Below the pieces are notes generated by a model. The model searched no databases and was not told the origin of the DNA. It saw only the letters and a list, made by a program, of their open reading frames with translations. The position numbers and the translations under genes are program-made. Below, one piece after another: positions 8,573 through 15,706 of a DNA stretch of 64,000 nucleotides (the stretch's first letter is position 1; every line of letters begins with the position of its first letter). The DNA is taken from contig CAZHAK010000001.1 of NCBI GenBank assembly GCA_964530625.1, forward strand, positions 248,001 to 312,000, written 5' to 3'. Source of the stretch: JABWCQ01 sp964530625 (GTDB lineage: Bacteria > Electryoneota > RPQS01).

Positions 8573-9685
8573 TTATGACTTCATTAATTTTTCCAACACG
8601 ACCCGATCCGCTTTCGGAAACGCGTAGTCGGACAGCTCGGCGGGCCTCACCCACTTTGCGTCAGCGGGATGAATCAGCTTCAATTCTCCGCCGATGTGCT
8701 TGCACTCGAAACAGTGCAGAGTTATCTTGAAGTGCGTGTAGGCGTGTTTGATGCTGGCGATTTGCTCGCCCACTTCGACGTACATCGCCAGTTCTTCAAT
8801 CATCTCACGGCGCACGCAGGCTTCCAAAGTTTCCCCGCGCTCTTTTTTTCCACCGGGAAACTCCCACAGTCCTCCCAGCATACCATCCTTGGGCCGTTTG
8901 GTGATGAGAATTCTTCCGTTTTTGCGGACAATCGCCGCGCCGATGTCGTAGTGCGGTGTTTTTGCGCGCTGCGGTCTGCGGGGTAACTCGGTGACGTCTT
9001 CATAGGTCTTGCGTGCCACGCAAACTCTTCTTAGCGGACACTCGGAACAGAGCGCTTCACGCGGCTTGCACATCGTTGCACCCAGCTCCATCAACGATTC
9101 ATTTAATGCGCCGGGAGACAGTCCCGCTTTGACGGCGGTGCGCATCCACTCTTCGGCGACACTCTGAAGCCGTTGATTCACGGCGCGCTCGCGGACAAAA
9201 CCTTCTTCGCCCATCACCCGCGCAATCACGCGCTCAACATTTCCGTCGAGCACAGGCACCGCCTCACCGTAGGCAATCGAAGCAATCGCGGCAGAGGTAT
9301 AAGGCCCGATCCCCGCGAGTCGCTTCAGTCCCGCGCTCGAATCCGGCAACTTGCCGCCCAACGCCACGACTTGCTTGGCGGCCTTGTGCAAATTTCTGGC
9401 GCGTGCATAATAACCGCAGCCTTCCCAAACTTTCAAGACTTTGTCGAGCGGAGCCTTGGCCAGCGCGTGTACCGTCGGAAAAGTCTTCAGGAAATGAGTG
9501 TAATAAGAGACAACGGTCGCGACTTGCGTTTGCTGAAGCAGAATTTCGCTAACCCAAATTTTGTAAGGGTCGCGCGTCTTTCGCCACGGCATGTCACGTT
9601 TGTTATCTTCGAACCACTCGATCAGTCCGCGCAGTGTCGCAGCAGATTTTGGCAAAGGAGGGAGAGTCAAAACCGCCTGCAACAA
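8573..9685 (-). CDS. mutY: A/G-specific adenine DNA glycosylase
   Basis: MutY removes adenine paired with 8-oxoguanine. The catalytic Glu lies in SEILLQQTQV (about residue 47), the helix-hairpin-helix is LAGIGPYTSAAIASIA, and the catalytic Asp is in VPVLDGNVERV. The 4Fe-4S cluster cysteines appear in C-x6-C-x2-C-x5-C (CKPREALCSECPLRRVC). The C-terminal 8-oxoG-recognition domain keeps a nearly complete Nudix box (G-x5-E-x7-REMIEEL). The TTG start at 9685 has no good ribosome site; an internal start near 9670 is possible. It follows the membrane-protein gene by 21 bases. Confidence 0.95.
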   Translation of the reverse strand: MLQAVLTLPPLPKSAATLRGLIEWFEDNKRDMPWRKTRDPYKIWVSEILLQQTQVATVVSYYTHFLKTFPTVHALAKAPLDKVLKVWEGCGYYARARNLHKAAKQVVALGGKLPDSSAGLKRLAGIGPYTSAAIASIAYGEAVPVLDGNVERVIARVMGEEGFVRERAVNQRLQSVAEEWMRTAVKAGLSPGALNESLMELGATMCKPREALCSECPLRRVCVARKTYEDVTELPRRPQRAKTPHYDIGAAIVRKNGRILITKRPKDGMLGGLWEFPGGKKERGETLEACVRREMIEELAMYVEVGEQIASIKHAYTHFKITLHCFECKHIGGELKLIHPADAKWVRPAELSDYAFPKADRVVLEKLMKS

Positions 9686-9706
9686 ACAGTCGCAAGCGGC
9701 AAAAAG

Positions 9707-10252
9707 TTAGTTCAGTGAAGGGTCGCCCAAGTCTAAGTCCAACAATAATTTTATGGTGGGGGAGACTGGTTCAAGCGGTTTTTTTTTATTCGGATCGTCC
9801 GTCAGCCACCAGGCTTGTACGGTCTCCGAACCATCGAGCCAGACGCGCATCATTCTGCGATTGGTGATGACCAACACAGACTTTCCGTCTTTCGAGTTGA
9901 GCACACGGTGGCGATCCCATAAGAGATAACCTCCGCCGAGTAAGCATAGCACCAGCCATCCCAGCATCACACCTAAACCCAGCGACACGGAGTTCCGCGC
10001 CATCGCCGCACCGACAATCAGACAGAACGGCGTGAACAGCATCATGGACTTCAAAACAAAGAAATGTCCCAACCGCTTTTGTCTGCGCGGCAGGGGCCAA
10101 TCTTGAATCGAAACCACGTCCTCGGCCTTGTTCAGATTTTGGAACAATAGGTCAAGCAGTTCACCGGCCTCCTGATGGACGGCCATGAACGTTTTGTGGC
10201 TTAACTCGCCGCGCGAATAGCGCTGCAGTGTGTCGAGGTCTAAGGTTTTCAC
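9707..10252 (-). CDS. two-helix membrane protein, unknown function
   Basis: The protein is 181 residues. A helical N-terminal part of 65 residues is followed by two membrane segments at about 68-88 and 92-112. A soluble strand-rich end then follows with VLVITNRRMMRVWLDGS, which looks like the first strands of a PH-like domain. It resembles in layout the protein at 1638-2072, but the sequences are not obviously alike. It is the first gene of a minus-strand run with mutY. No function can be assigned. Confidence 0.7.
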   Translation of the reverse strand: MKTLDLDTLQRYSRGELSHKTFMAVHQEAGELLDLLFQNLNKAEDVVSIQDWPLPRRQKRLGHFFVLKSMMLFTPFCLIVGAAMARNSVSLGLGVMLGWLVLCLLGGGYLLWDRHRVLNSKDGKSVLVITNRRMMRVWLDGSETVQAWWLTDDPNKKKPLEPVSPTIKLLLDLDLGDPSLN

Positions 10253-10290
10253 AATAGGGCTAAATCAGGACTCATCCTGTTGTTTCATAA

Positions 10291-10296
10291 TATAAT
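10291..10296 (+). promoter_or_regulatory. consensus -10 box in front of the candidate RNA
   Basis: A perfect TATAAT, followed by AAAGG, lies 11 bases before the closing stem of the RNA described next. The -35 position holds no good match (GGACTC or nearby), so the promoter call rests on the -10 box and its position. Confidence 0.5.
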
Positions 10297-10300
10297 AAAG

Positions 10301-10430
10301 GAACTCCCCCCTCGCAAGCACGCTCCGGTTAACTGAAGCGATTTTGAGGGCTACACAGCAGACCCGCTGGACCATACAACCGAAGGTTTTGGCAACCTTA
10401 CTGTGTTCACCTTGCGGGATGAGGGGGAAA
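10301..10430 (+). ncRNA. candidate structured RNA, about 126 bases, possibly 6S-like
   Basis: The ends pair over 12 bases: CCCCCTC (10307-10313) with GAGGGGG (10421-10427), and GCAAG (10314-10318) with CTTGC (10411-10415), with a five-base bulge on the 3' side. Inside are a hairpin CGCT/AGCG (10321-10340), a long-range helix ACACAG/CTGTGT (10353-10358 with 10401-10406), and a hairpin AAGGTT/AACCTT (10383-10399). No open frame fits it. A closed rod with a GCAAG-containing closing stem recalls 6S RNA, but it is short for 6S and I see no decisive signature. It could instead be a leader element of the gene at 10481. No riboswitch or SRP RNA motif was found. Confidence 0.45.
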
Positions 10431-10480
10431 ACACTATATTTAACTCAACTTACGTGCAGGAAGATTCCAGAGGAGAGGTC

Positions 10481-10903
10481 GTGCAGGTCACAATTTGGGC
10501 AATGGTAGCGCTGATCTGGGGGCTGGCTCCGGTCGCAACGGCCCAGGAGCTGCCCGATACTTTGGCCAAAGCAGCGGATTCTTCGTCTGTAACTAAAGAA
10601 TCTGCAATTCTTTACGTAATTCCTGCGGGGCCAGTCGCCGGGAGCTTCACGGAGGCCAGCCGGATTCAGATTGTGGATACTGTGGCAGGCTGGGCGAAGG
10701 TTCTGCTTGAGGGCTGGGTTCCGGTGGAGAAAGTGCTCCCGAGGATGACGGACGAGGCCGCAAGTTTCCAGTTTGTCCAACCCGAGAAGGTCAAAAAGGC
10801 CAAGTCGGAACGCCCCCGCTGTATCGCTATGACCTCCAAGGGCAAACAGTGCAGTCGTCAGTCCATGGTAGGGAATAAAAAGTGTTGGCAGCATTCGCAA
10901 TGA
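10481..10903 (+). CDS. exported SH3-like protein with C-terminal Cys/His motif
   Basis: GTG at 10481 is chosen because AGGAGAGG lies directly before it and it gives a proper signal peptide (VQVTIWAMVALIWGLAPVATAQ); a start at 10403 would bury that peptide. The product is 140 residues. Residues about 40-95 look like a bacterial SH3 domain (ILYVIPAGPVAGSF, then GWAKVLLEGWVPVEKV). After a lysine-rich linker the end carries RCIAMTSKGKQC and KKCWQHSQ, a C-x10-C...C-x2-H pattern like the small DUF5763 zinc-type motif, usually seen in cytosolic proteins. The stop overlaps the next start as ATGA. Confidence 0.7.
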   Translation: MQVTIWAMVALIWGLAPVATAQELPDTLAKAADSSSVTKESAILYVIPAGPVAGSFTEASRIQIVDTVAGWAKVLLEGWVPVEKVLPRMTDEAASFQFVQPEKVKKAKSERPRCIAMTSKGKQCSRQSMVGNKKCWQHSQ

Positions 10904-11511
10904 GAAAACTCCTCATTGTGCTGGCATCGCTGCTGTGGGTTTCCGTCTTAGCCTCCGCGCAATTGACCACGAATATCGCCACCGACTATGAGTGGCAGCT
11001 GGCCGAGCCGGGGCGGACGCTTTTTCGAGACAGACTTCCGGTCGGGCAGATTGCCTTAGTTGCTGGCCGCAAGGAGAAGATGACCGGTGAACTGCTGCAG
11101 GTTTTGACGGATATCGCGTTTATGCCGGGTGATACGGTGCGGCATTTTGCGACGGCTTTTAGAGTGATTGACGGCGACCGAGTCTATTCAGAGGTTCTCG
11201 CGGACGCCGCGGAGTTGCCGGAGTTAATCAAATCGGCACGCTATATTGCGGAAACGGCGGTCAACATCGCCTCGACGGAGCGCGCGGAAACTCATATCAC
11301 CTTTCGCACACGAGCGGGGATGATTATCGAGTTCCTGCAGTTCGGAACGGAACAGCAAATCACCATAGCGTTACCCGATCCGCTTTCCGACGGAGAAATC
11401 ATTCGCGCACTGTCTGCGGATCAGCTTGTCTTGTTTTCCGACCTGCTTGATTTGACGATTTTTGAATTGAATCGTCAGGGAGCAGGTATTAAAATTAAGC
11501 CTTCAAAATAA
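10900..11511 (+). CDS. exported protein, unknown function
   Basis: The 203-residue product has a clear signal peptide (MRKLLIVLASLLWVSVLASA). The ATG at 10900 overlaps the stop of the previous gene by four bases, which suggests translational coupling. The mature part is mixed alpha/beta with charged strands and no recognised motif. A start 18 bases further upstream is open but would spoil the signal peptide. It may work with the SH3-like protein encoded just before it. Confidence 0.65.
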   Translation: MRKLLIVLASLLWVSVLASAQLTTNIATDYEWQLAEPGRTLFRDRLPVGQIALVAGRKEKMTGELLQVLTDIAFMPGDTVRHFATAFRVIDGDRVYSEVLADAAELPELIKSARYIAETAVNIASTERAETHITFRTRAGMIIEFLQFGTEQQITIALPDPLSDGEIIRALSADQLVLFSDLLDLTIFELNRQGAGIKIKPSK

Positions 11512-11541
11512 TCTGCGGCCACTTCGTGCCGGAAAAGAAAA

Positions 11542-12126
11542 ATGCGTTATCCGGATTTAGTCGAAAGAACCAATAATTTGCCGTTCGGCAGTCACGTCGT
11601 GACGGAGCTTGAGACGGGCCAAGTGCTGATACATAACGTCGGTGTGCGCCACCATTATATGTCACAGCAGCCTGAGTTTCGTCTGACTATCGAAACAGCC
11701 GGCAAAATCTACTCGCCGCGTCATAGCGACTTTCTGACGGATTATCTGTTGAAATGCGAGAGTCGTCCCGAATTGCGTTTGGCTCTGTCGGAAGCCTGTG
11801 ACGCGGTGTGCAACGGCGCGGCTCCCCGTGAAATGATAGAGAGCAAGAAACTTCCGGCTTACTTTTCCGAAGTAAGCGACAAAACCTGGTCATACCAGAC
11901 CTCGAGTTTTCAGGTCGGCGGACTTTCGACAGAACTGTTTCTGTACGGTTTGCAAGCCATGATTCGCGTCTATGATTTGAATGATCCGGAGTTCAAGGCA
12001 CCGGAAGCCTTTCGCAAATCGTTTCTGGACGTGCAAAGCGGTGATTCGGCGCATGAAGCCGCCGCAAAGCTCAAACCGCAGTTCCGCAGCGGCAAGCGGT
12101 ATTTTGATCGACTTGAGCGCGCGTGA
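11542..12126 (+). CDS. cytosolic protein, unknown function
   Basis: The protein is 194 residues, without signal peptide or membrane segment. It starts MRYPDLVERTNNLPFGSHVV after a GGAAAAG site. The first 60 residues are strand-rich and include a V-R-H-H-Y segment, and the rest is mainly helical. It is the last gene before a terminator and lies 30 bases after the previous gene, so it probably belongs to the same three-gene unit. I do not recognise the family. Confidence 0.6.
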   Translation: MRYPDLVERTNNLPFGSHVVTELETGQVLIHNVGVRHHYMSQQPEFRLTIETAGKIYSPRHSDFLTDYLLKCESRPELRLALSEACDAVCNGAAPREMIESKKLPAYFSEVSDKTWSYQTSSFQVGGLSTELFLYGLQAMIRVYDLNDPEFKAPEAFRKSFLDVQSGDSAHEAAAKLKPQFRSGKRYFDRLERA

Positions 12127-12144
12127 GTGCAGCTATTTTCCAAG

Positions 12145-12173
12145 AGGGTCGGGTGTGAGCCTGGCCCTTTTTT
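12145..12173 (+). terminator. Rho-independent terminator
   Basis: AGGGTCGGG (12145-12153) pairs with CCTGGCCCT (12160-12168) with two G-T pairs and a six-base loop, then six T. It closes the three-gene unit that ends at 12126. Confidence 0.75.
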
Positions 12174-12185
12174 GTAGGACTCTTC

Positions 12186-13349
12186 GTGATTGAACTATTG
12201 TGGGTTATTCTCTTTTGGTTGTGTGCGGGGCTGATGCTCTTCACGTTCTTTGTTTATCCATTGACGCTTCGTACACTGAAGAAGAAATTCGTTGCCGCGC
12301 CGCAGATGAAGGAATCGGATTGGCCCCGTGTTGCAGTGTTGATTCCTGCCTATAACGAAGCGGCGGTGATCGAACAGAAGGTCTTAAATTGTCTTGAGCA
12401 GGAGTATCCTGCGGATAAGCTCGAAGTATTGGTGGGATCGGACGGCTCGACAGATGGAACGGATGAGTTGGTGACGTCAATTAAGGATCCGCGCGCGAAG
12501 CTGATTCGATTGGGTGGCCGCAACGGCAAGCCGCTTGTGCTGAATCATCTGTTTGAAATTGCGCAGGACGCGGATGTGGTGGTGATCAGCGATGCAAATA
12601 TCATGTGGGACAAGCGCGCGCTGGCGCTGGCGTGCAGACATTTTGCCGATCCCAAAGTGGGAGTGGTATCAGCGGGACGGTATGCAATGAGCGAGCAAAG
12701 CGATGAGCTTGCCGTCGAAGAGCAGCGCTACACGCAGCACGAGAACAACCTGAAGACTCTCGAGTCACACGTCGGAGGAATGTCCGGCGGATTGGGAATG
12801 CTTTTGGCGATCCGGCGTGAGATTTATCGTCCATTTCCGCCTGGCTCGGCCAATGACGACACGACCCCGATGATCTGGGCCACGCTGGACGGTTATCGCT
12901 CCGTATGGGAAATGGAATCGAAAGCCTACGAGCGCTCGGGGCAGTCGTTTCGCGAAGAATTCAGGAGACGTATTCGAATTGGTGTCGGCAATTATCAAAC
13001 TCTTTTTCGCTACACGAACATTCTGAATCCGAAACATGGCATTGCCGCCTATACGTTTTTCTCGCACAAAGTGATTCGCTGGCTGTTTCCGTTTCTGATG
13101 ATTATTGCGTTCATCGCAAATTTCGCTCTGCTTTCGAAACCGTTCTACGAGCTGCTGTTAATAGGGCAATTCGTGTTTTACGGCATCGCGCTGACCGGCG
13201 GAATACTGGTGGCGCTGCATACGCGGATGCCGCCGATCACTTCGCTGTTTCATTTTGTTGCGATGAACCTTGCGCTGCTTTTGGGTTTTTTCAGGTACTT
13301 GAAGCAGGGTAACCGCCGCTTTGTCTGGGAACCGACCGCGCGAACCTAA
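12186..13349 (+). CDS. membrane-bound family 2 glycosyltransferase
   Basis: The protein has 387 residues and a GTG start with AGGA upstream. An N-terminal membrane helix (about 5-27) is followed by a GT-A domain with VAVLIPAYNEAAVI, GSDGSTDGT (about 94) and VISDANIMW, where Asp-x-Asn takes the place of the usual DxD. The acceptor region has FPPGSANDDTTPM and a basic RRRIRIGVGNYQTLF, matching the position of the Q-x-x-R-W motif of processive enzymes but not its sequence. Three membrane helices end the protein (about 300-375). It probably adds sugar to a polysaccharide or lipid at the inner membrane. The next gene follows after 18 bases. Confidence 0.88.
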   Translation: MIELLWVILFWLCAGLMLFTFFVYPLTLRTLKKKFVAAPQMKESDWPRVAVLIPAYNEAAVIEQKVLNCLEQEYPADKLEVLVGSDGSTDGTDELVTSIKDPRAKLIRLGGRNGKPLVLNHLFEIAQDADVVVISDANIMWDKRALALACRHFADPKVGVVSAGRYAMSEQSDELAVEEQRYTQHENNLKTLESHVGGMSGGLGMLLAIRREIYRPFPPGSANDDTTPMIWATLDGYRSVWEMESKAYERSGQSFREEFRRRIRIGVGNYQTLFRYTNILNPKHGIAAYTFFSHKVIRWLFPFLMIIAFIANFALLSKPFYELLLIGQFVFYGIALTGGILVALHTRMPPITSLFHFVAMNLALLLGFFRYLKQGNRRFVWEPTART

Positions 13350-13367
13350 ATTGGGTAACTTAAAGTA

Positions 13368-13895
13368 ATGAAAACCAAGTCAGACCGTATTTCGTGGGAC
13401 GAATATTTCTATAACATCGTCAATCTTGTAACGATGCGTTCGGTGTGTTTGCGCCGTGCTGTGGGAGCGTTAATTGTGCGCAACAATCAGATTCTCGCGT
13501 CGGGCTACAACGGTCCTCCGGCGGGGCATCCGCATCCGGAAGATATCGGGGGGTGCGAGCGCGACATTGAAGGGATTAAGTCCGGAGAACGGCTTGAGCT
13601 TTGCATCTGTCTTCATGCGGAGCAGAATGCACTTTTGCAATGCGCGCGCAACGGAGTCTCGGTTGAGGGCGCAGATATTTATGTCACTGTTTTTCCCTGC
13701 CCGATTTGTGCCAGAATGATTGCCAATTCGGGTATTAAACATGTCAAAGTTTTTGGCAGCTATCCCGGTGAGGAGAGAAGCCGGAAAATGTTGGAAGCAG
13801 TCGGAATCAAGACGGATTTTCTCGACGTCAGCGGCTTTCGAAGTCCTTTGTCCGGACCCGAAGGCTGGGAAACTGAGCAGGAGTTACAGAAGTAG
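13368..13895 (+). CDS. dCMP deaminase family protein (ComEB-like)
   Basis: The protein is 175 residues with the zinc-deaminase signature: CLHAEQNALLQCA, where His binds zinc and Glu is the proton shuttle, and VFPCPICARMIANSGI, which supplies the two cysteines. An extra Cys in GGCERDIEGIKSGERLELC is typical of the dCMP deaminase side. It would convert dCMP to dUMP for dTTP synthesis. The family also includes ComEB. Start and length fit the family. It lies between a glycosyltransferase and a haloperoxidase-like gene, with no functional link evident. Confidence 0.9.
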   Translation: MKTKSDRISWDEYFYNIVNLVTMRSVCLRRAVGALIVRNNQILASGYNGPPAGHPHPEDIGGCERDIEGIKSGERLELCICLHAEQNALLQCARNGVSVEGADIYVTVFPCPICARMIANSGIKHVKVFGSYPGEERSRKMLEAVGIKTDFLDVSGFRSPLSGPEGWETEQELQK

Positions 13896-13965
13896 TCGCA
13901 GAAACCGGCGAGGCTCGCGCCACGACAACCTCGCCGCAATTCAACCAAAACAGGGGAGACCCCGC

Positions 13966-15321
13966 ATGGACAATCAGAAGTCAGGAGTAGTGCGCTGGAT
14001 TGTATTGAGCATGATGATCGCGGCAGTAGCATTGATTGCCGGATGCGACAAAGATGAAGACAATACTCCCGATCCGCAACCGCCGCAAGTGGCCGAGTAT
14101 GGTTCGGAGGCGGCGCAAGAGTGGATGGGTGTGCTGTTGGATCGCGTGAAGACGGAATCACTCAATCCGCCGTTTGCGTCGCGCATCATTGGTTATACCG
14201 GTGTAACGATGTACGAGTGCTGCGTGGACGGAATGCCGAACAACATTTCGTTGACCGGACAATTGACCGACTTGGGCGGATTGCCGTCAGCGCAAACAAA
14301 TGTGGAGTATCATTGGCCAGCCGTTGTGAATGCGGCCACGTCATCGGTGCTCCTGAATTTGTTTGCCGCGAAGCCTGCGTCAGTTACGGCCATCAACGAC
14401 AAGCGAGCAACGCTACACACACAGTACGCGGCGACCGTTAGTGATAATGTGTTGAACAGGTCTGAAGCCTACGGTGAAGCCGTCGCTACGGCAATCAACG
14501 CTTGGATTGCCGGAGACAACTACGCGGTTGCCATTACCAATTGCACGAATTATCAACCCTCGGGAATGCCAGGTAGATGGGAGCCAACGTATCCCGATTA
14601 CGCGCCGGCGCTGTTGCCGTGCTGGGGAGAAATGCGGCACTTCTTATCGACGAACATTTCGAGCGAGTGCGAACCCGGCCCACCTCCTACGTTCAGCCTG
14701 GAAGAAGGGACGACGTTCCGCGCAGAAATGGACGAGTGCTATTACTCCTGCAGCAATGCTTCGGACGAAGAGGAGATGATTGCCAATTTCTGGGCGGATA
14801 ATCCGGGTGCGACGTTTACGCCGCCCGGTCATTGGGTATCGATCTTGAAGCAGTTGGCCGAAGATCACAATTACGATCTTGCCAAGGTGGTCGAGACGCT
14901 GGCAGGTTTAGGTGTGTCTCAAGCCGACGCATTTACACTTTGCTGGGCAACCAAGTACCAGTATGATTTGATAAGGCCGATAACGCTGTATCGTGAACTC
15001 TATGATCCCGAATGGAACTCAATTGTCGGCACTCCGAATTTCCCGGAATATACATCAGGTCATTCCGTACAGAGCGGGGCCGCTTCCACGGTGTTGGAGT
15101 ATTTCTTGGGTGACGTTTCGTTTGATGATCGCACACACACGAACAACACGGTTCCGCTGGCTCCACGTCACTTTGACAACTTCCGGGAAGCGGCGGATGA
15201 AGCGGGAATCTCCCGTCTTTATGGAGGGATTCACTTTCGCGCCGCAATTGACAACGGATTGGCTCAGGGCCGTTGTATCGGCGGGTACGTCGTCGCCTTG
15301 CAGTTCCGTGCGAACTCGTAA
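13966..15321 (+). CDS. lipoprotein of the vanadium haloperoxidase / PAP2 phosphatase superfamily
   Basis: ATG at 13966 is supported by GGGGAG and gives a lipoprotein signal with lipobox LIAGC (Cys about residue 25). The 451-residue product carries the three superfamily motifs in order: K-x6-RP (KYQYDLIRP, about 330), a TSGH form of the P-S-G-H motif (EYTSGHSVQSG) and SR-x5-H (SRLYGGIH) near the end. These bind vanadate or phosphate. Acid phosphatase and haloperoxidase cannot be told apart from sequence alone. The middle part holds a Cys-rich segment (CWGEMRHFL...CEPGPP...CYYSC). A terminator follows 43 bases after the stop. Confidence 0.85.
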   Translation: MDNQKSGVVRWIVLSMMIAAVALIAGCDKDEDNTPDPQPPQVAEYGSEAAQEWMGVLLDRVKTESLNPPFASRIIGYTGVTMYECCVDGMPNNISLTGQLTDLGGLPSAQTNVEYHWPAVVNAATSSVLLNLFAAKPASVTAINDKRATLHTQYAATVSDNVLNRSEAYGEAVATAINAWIAGDNYAVAITNCTNYQPSGMPGRWEPTYPDYAPALLPCWGEMRHFLSTNISSECEPGPPPTFSLEEGTTFRAEMDECYYSCSNASDEEEMIANFWADNPGATFTPPGHWVSILKQLAEDHNYDLAKVVETLAGLGVSQADAFTLCWATKYQYDLIRPITLYRELYDPEWNSIVGTPNFPEYTSGHSVQSGAASTVLEYFLGDVSFDDRTHTNNTVPLAPRHFDNFREAADEAGISRLYGGIHFRAAIDNGLAQGRCIGGYVVALQFRANS

Positions 15322-15363
15322 ATCCTAAGTATCTTACGTGGCTTGAAATAAGCTATTGTTTTT

Positions 15364-15389
15364 GAAAAGCCGCCAAAGTGCGGCTTTTC
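15364..15389 (+). terminator. Rho-independent terminator
   Basis: GAAAAGCCGC (15364-15373) pairs perfectly with GCGGCTTTTC (15380-15389) with a six-base loop, and is followed by TGTTTCTT. Confidence 0.85.
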
Positions 15390-15706
15390 TGTTTCTTGGA
15401 AGCGCATAATCTACTGAGAGGCCTCTTCTTAGCCCGGTTCAGGGGGCGGAACACTTAGGCACAATTCAAGCGGTACCGGTGCGGCGAGCGATTTTAATTG
15501 CGTAAGAGATTATAATCTAACAAGTTAAGAATCGCGCTCGGGCATTCTTCTGCTCTGAGCCGCTGGCTCCTTTGGGAATCGGGTACCAAATTCCCATTTC
15601 ATTTTAGAATTTCCCCGGCGCGTTCACATTGACAATCTTGGAGGATAACGGTAATTTATACAAATTGCCTTGAAAAAGTTAGTCAAGCGAGCAAGGAGCA
15701 AGAAAG
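15390..15706 (+). promoter_or_regulatory. upstream region of the giant surface protein with a likely promoter
   Basis: TTGACA at 15629-15634 and TAATTT at 15652-15657 are 17 bases apart, a good sigma70-type promoter. About 50 bases later comes AAGGAG, then ATG 15707. Further upstream a perfect 12-base palindrome AGATTATAATCT (15507-15518) could be an operator. No gene is seen in this stretch. Confidence 0.5.

Noticed and set aside
10301..10430. SRP RNA, tmRNA or a known riboswitch as identity of the structured RNA
   Set aside because: None of the conserved cores (for example the SRP GGAA-loop with AGCAGCC, or the B12, SAM, FMN and TPP boxes) could be found on either strand.
10403..10480. Upstream extension of the SH3-like gene to ATG 10403
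   Set aside because: It begins inside the RNA closing stem and adds 26 residues in front of the signal peptide; GTG 10481 has the ribosome site.
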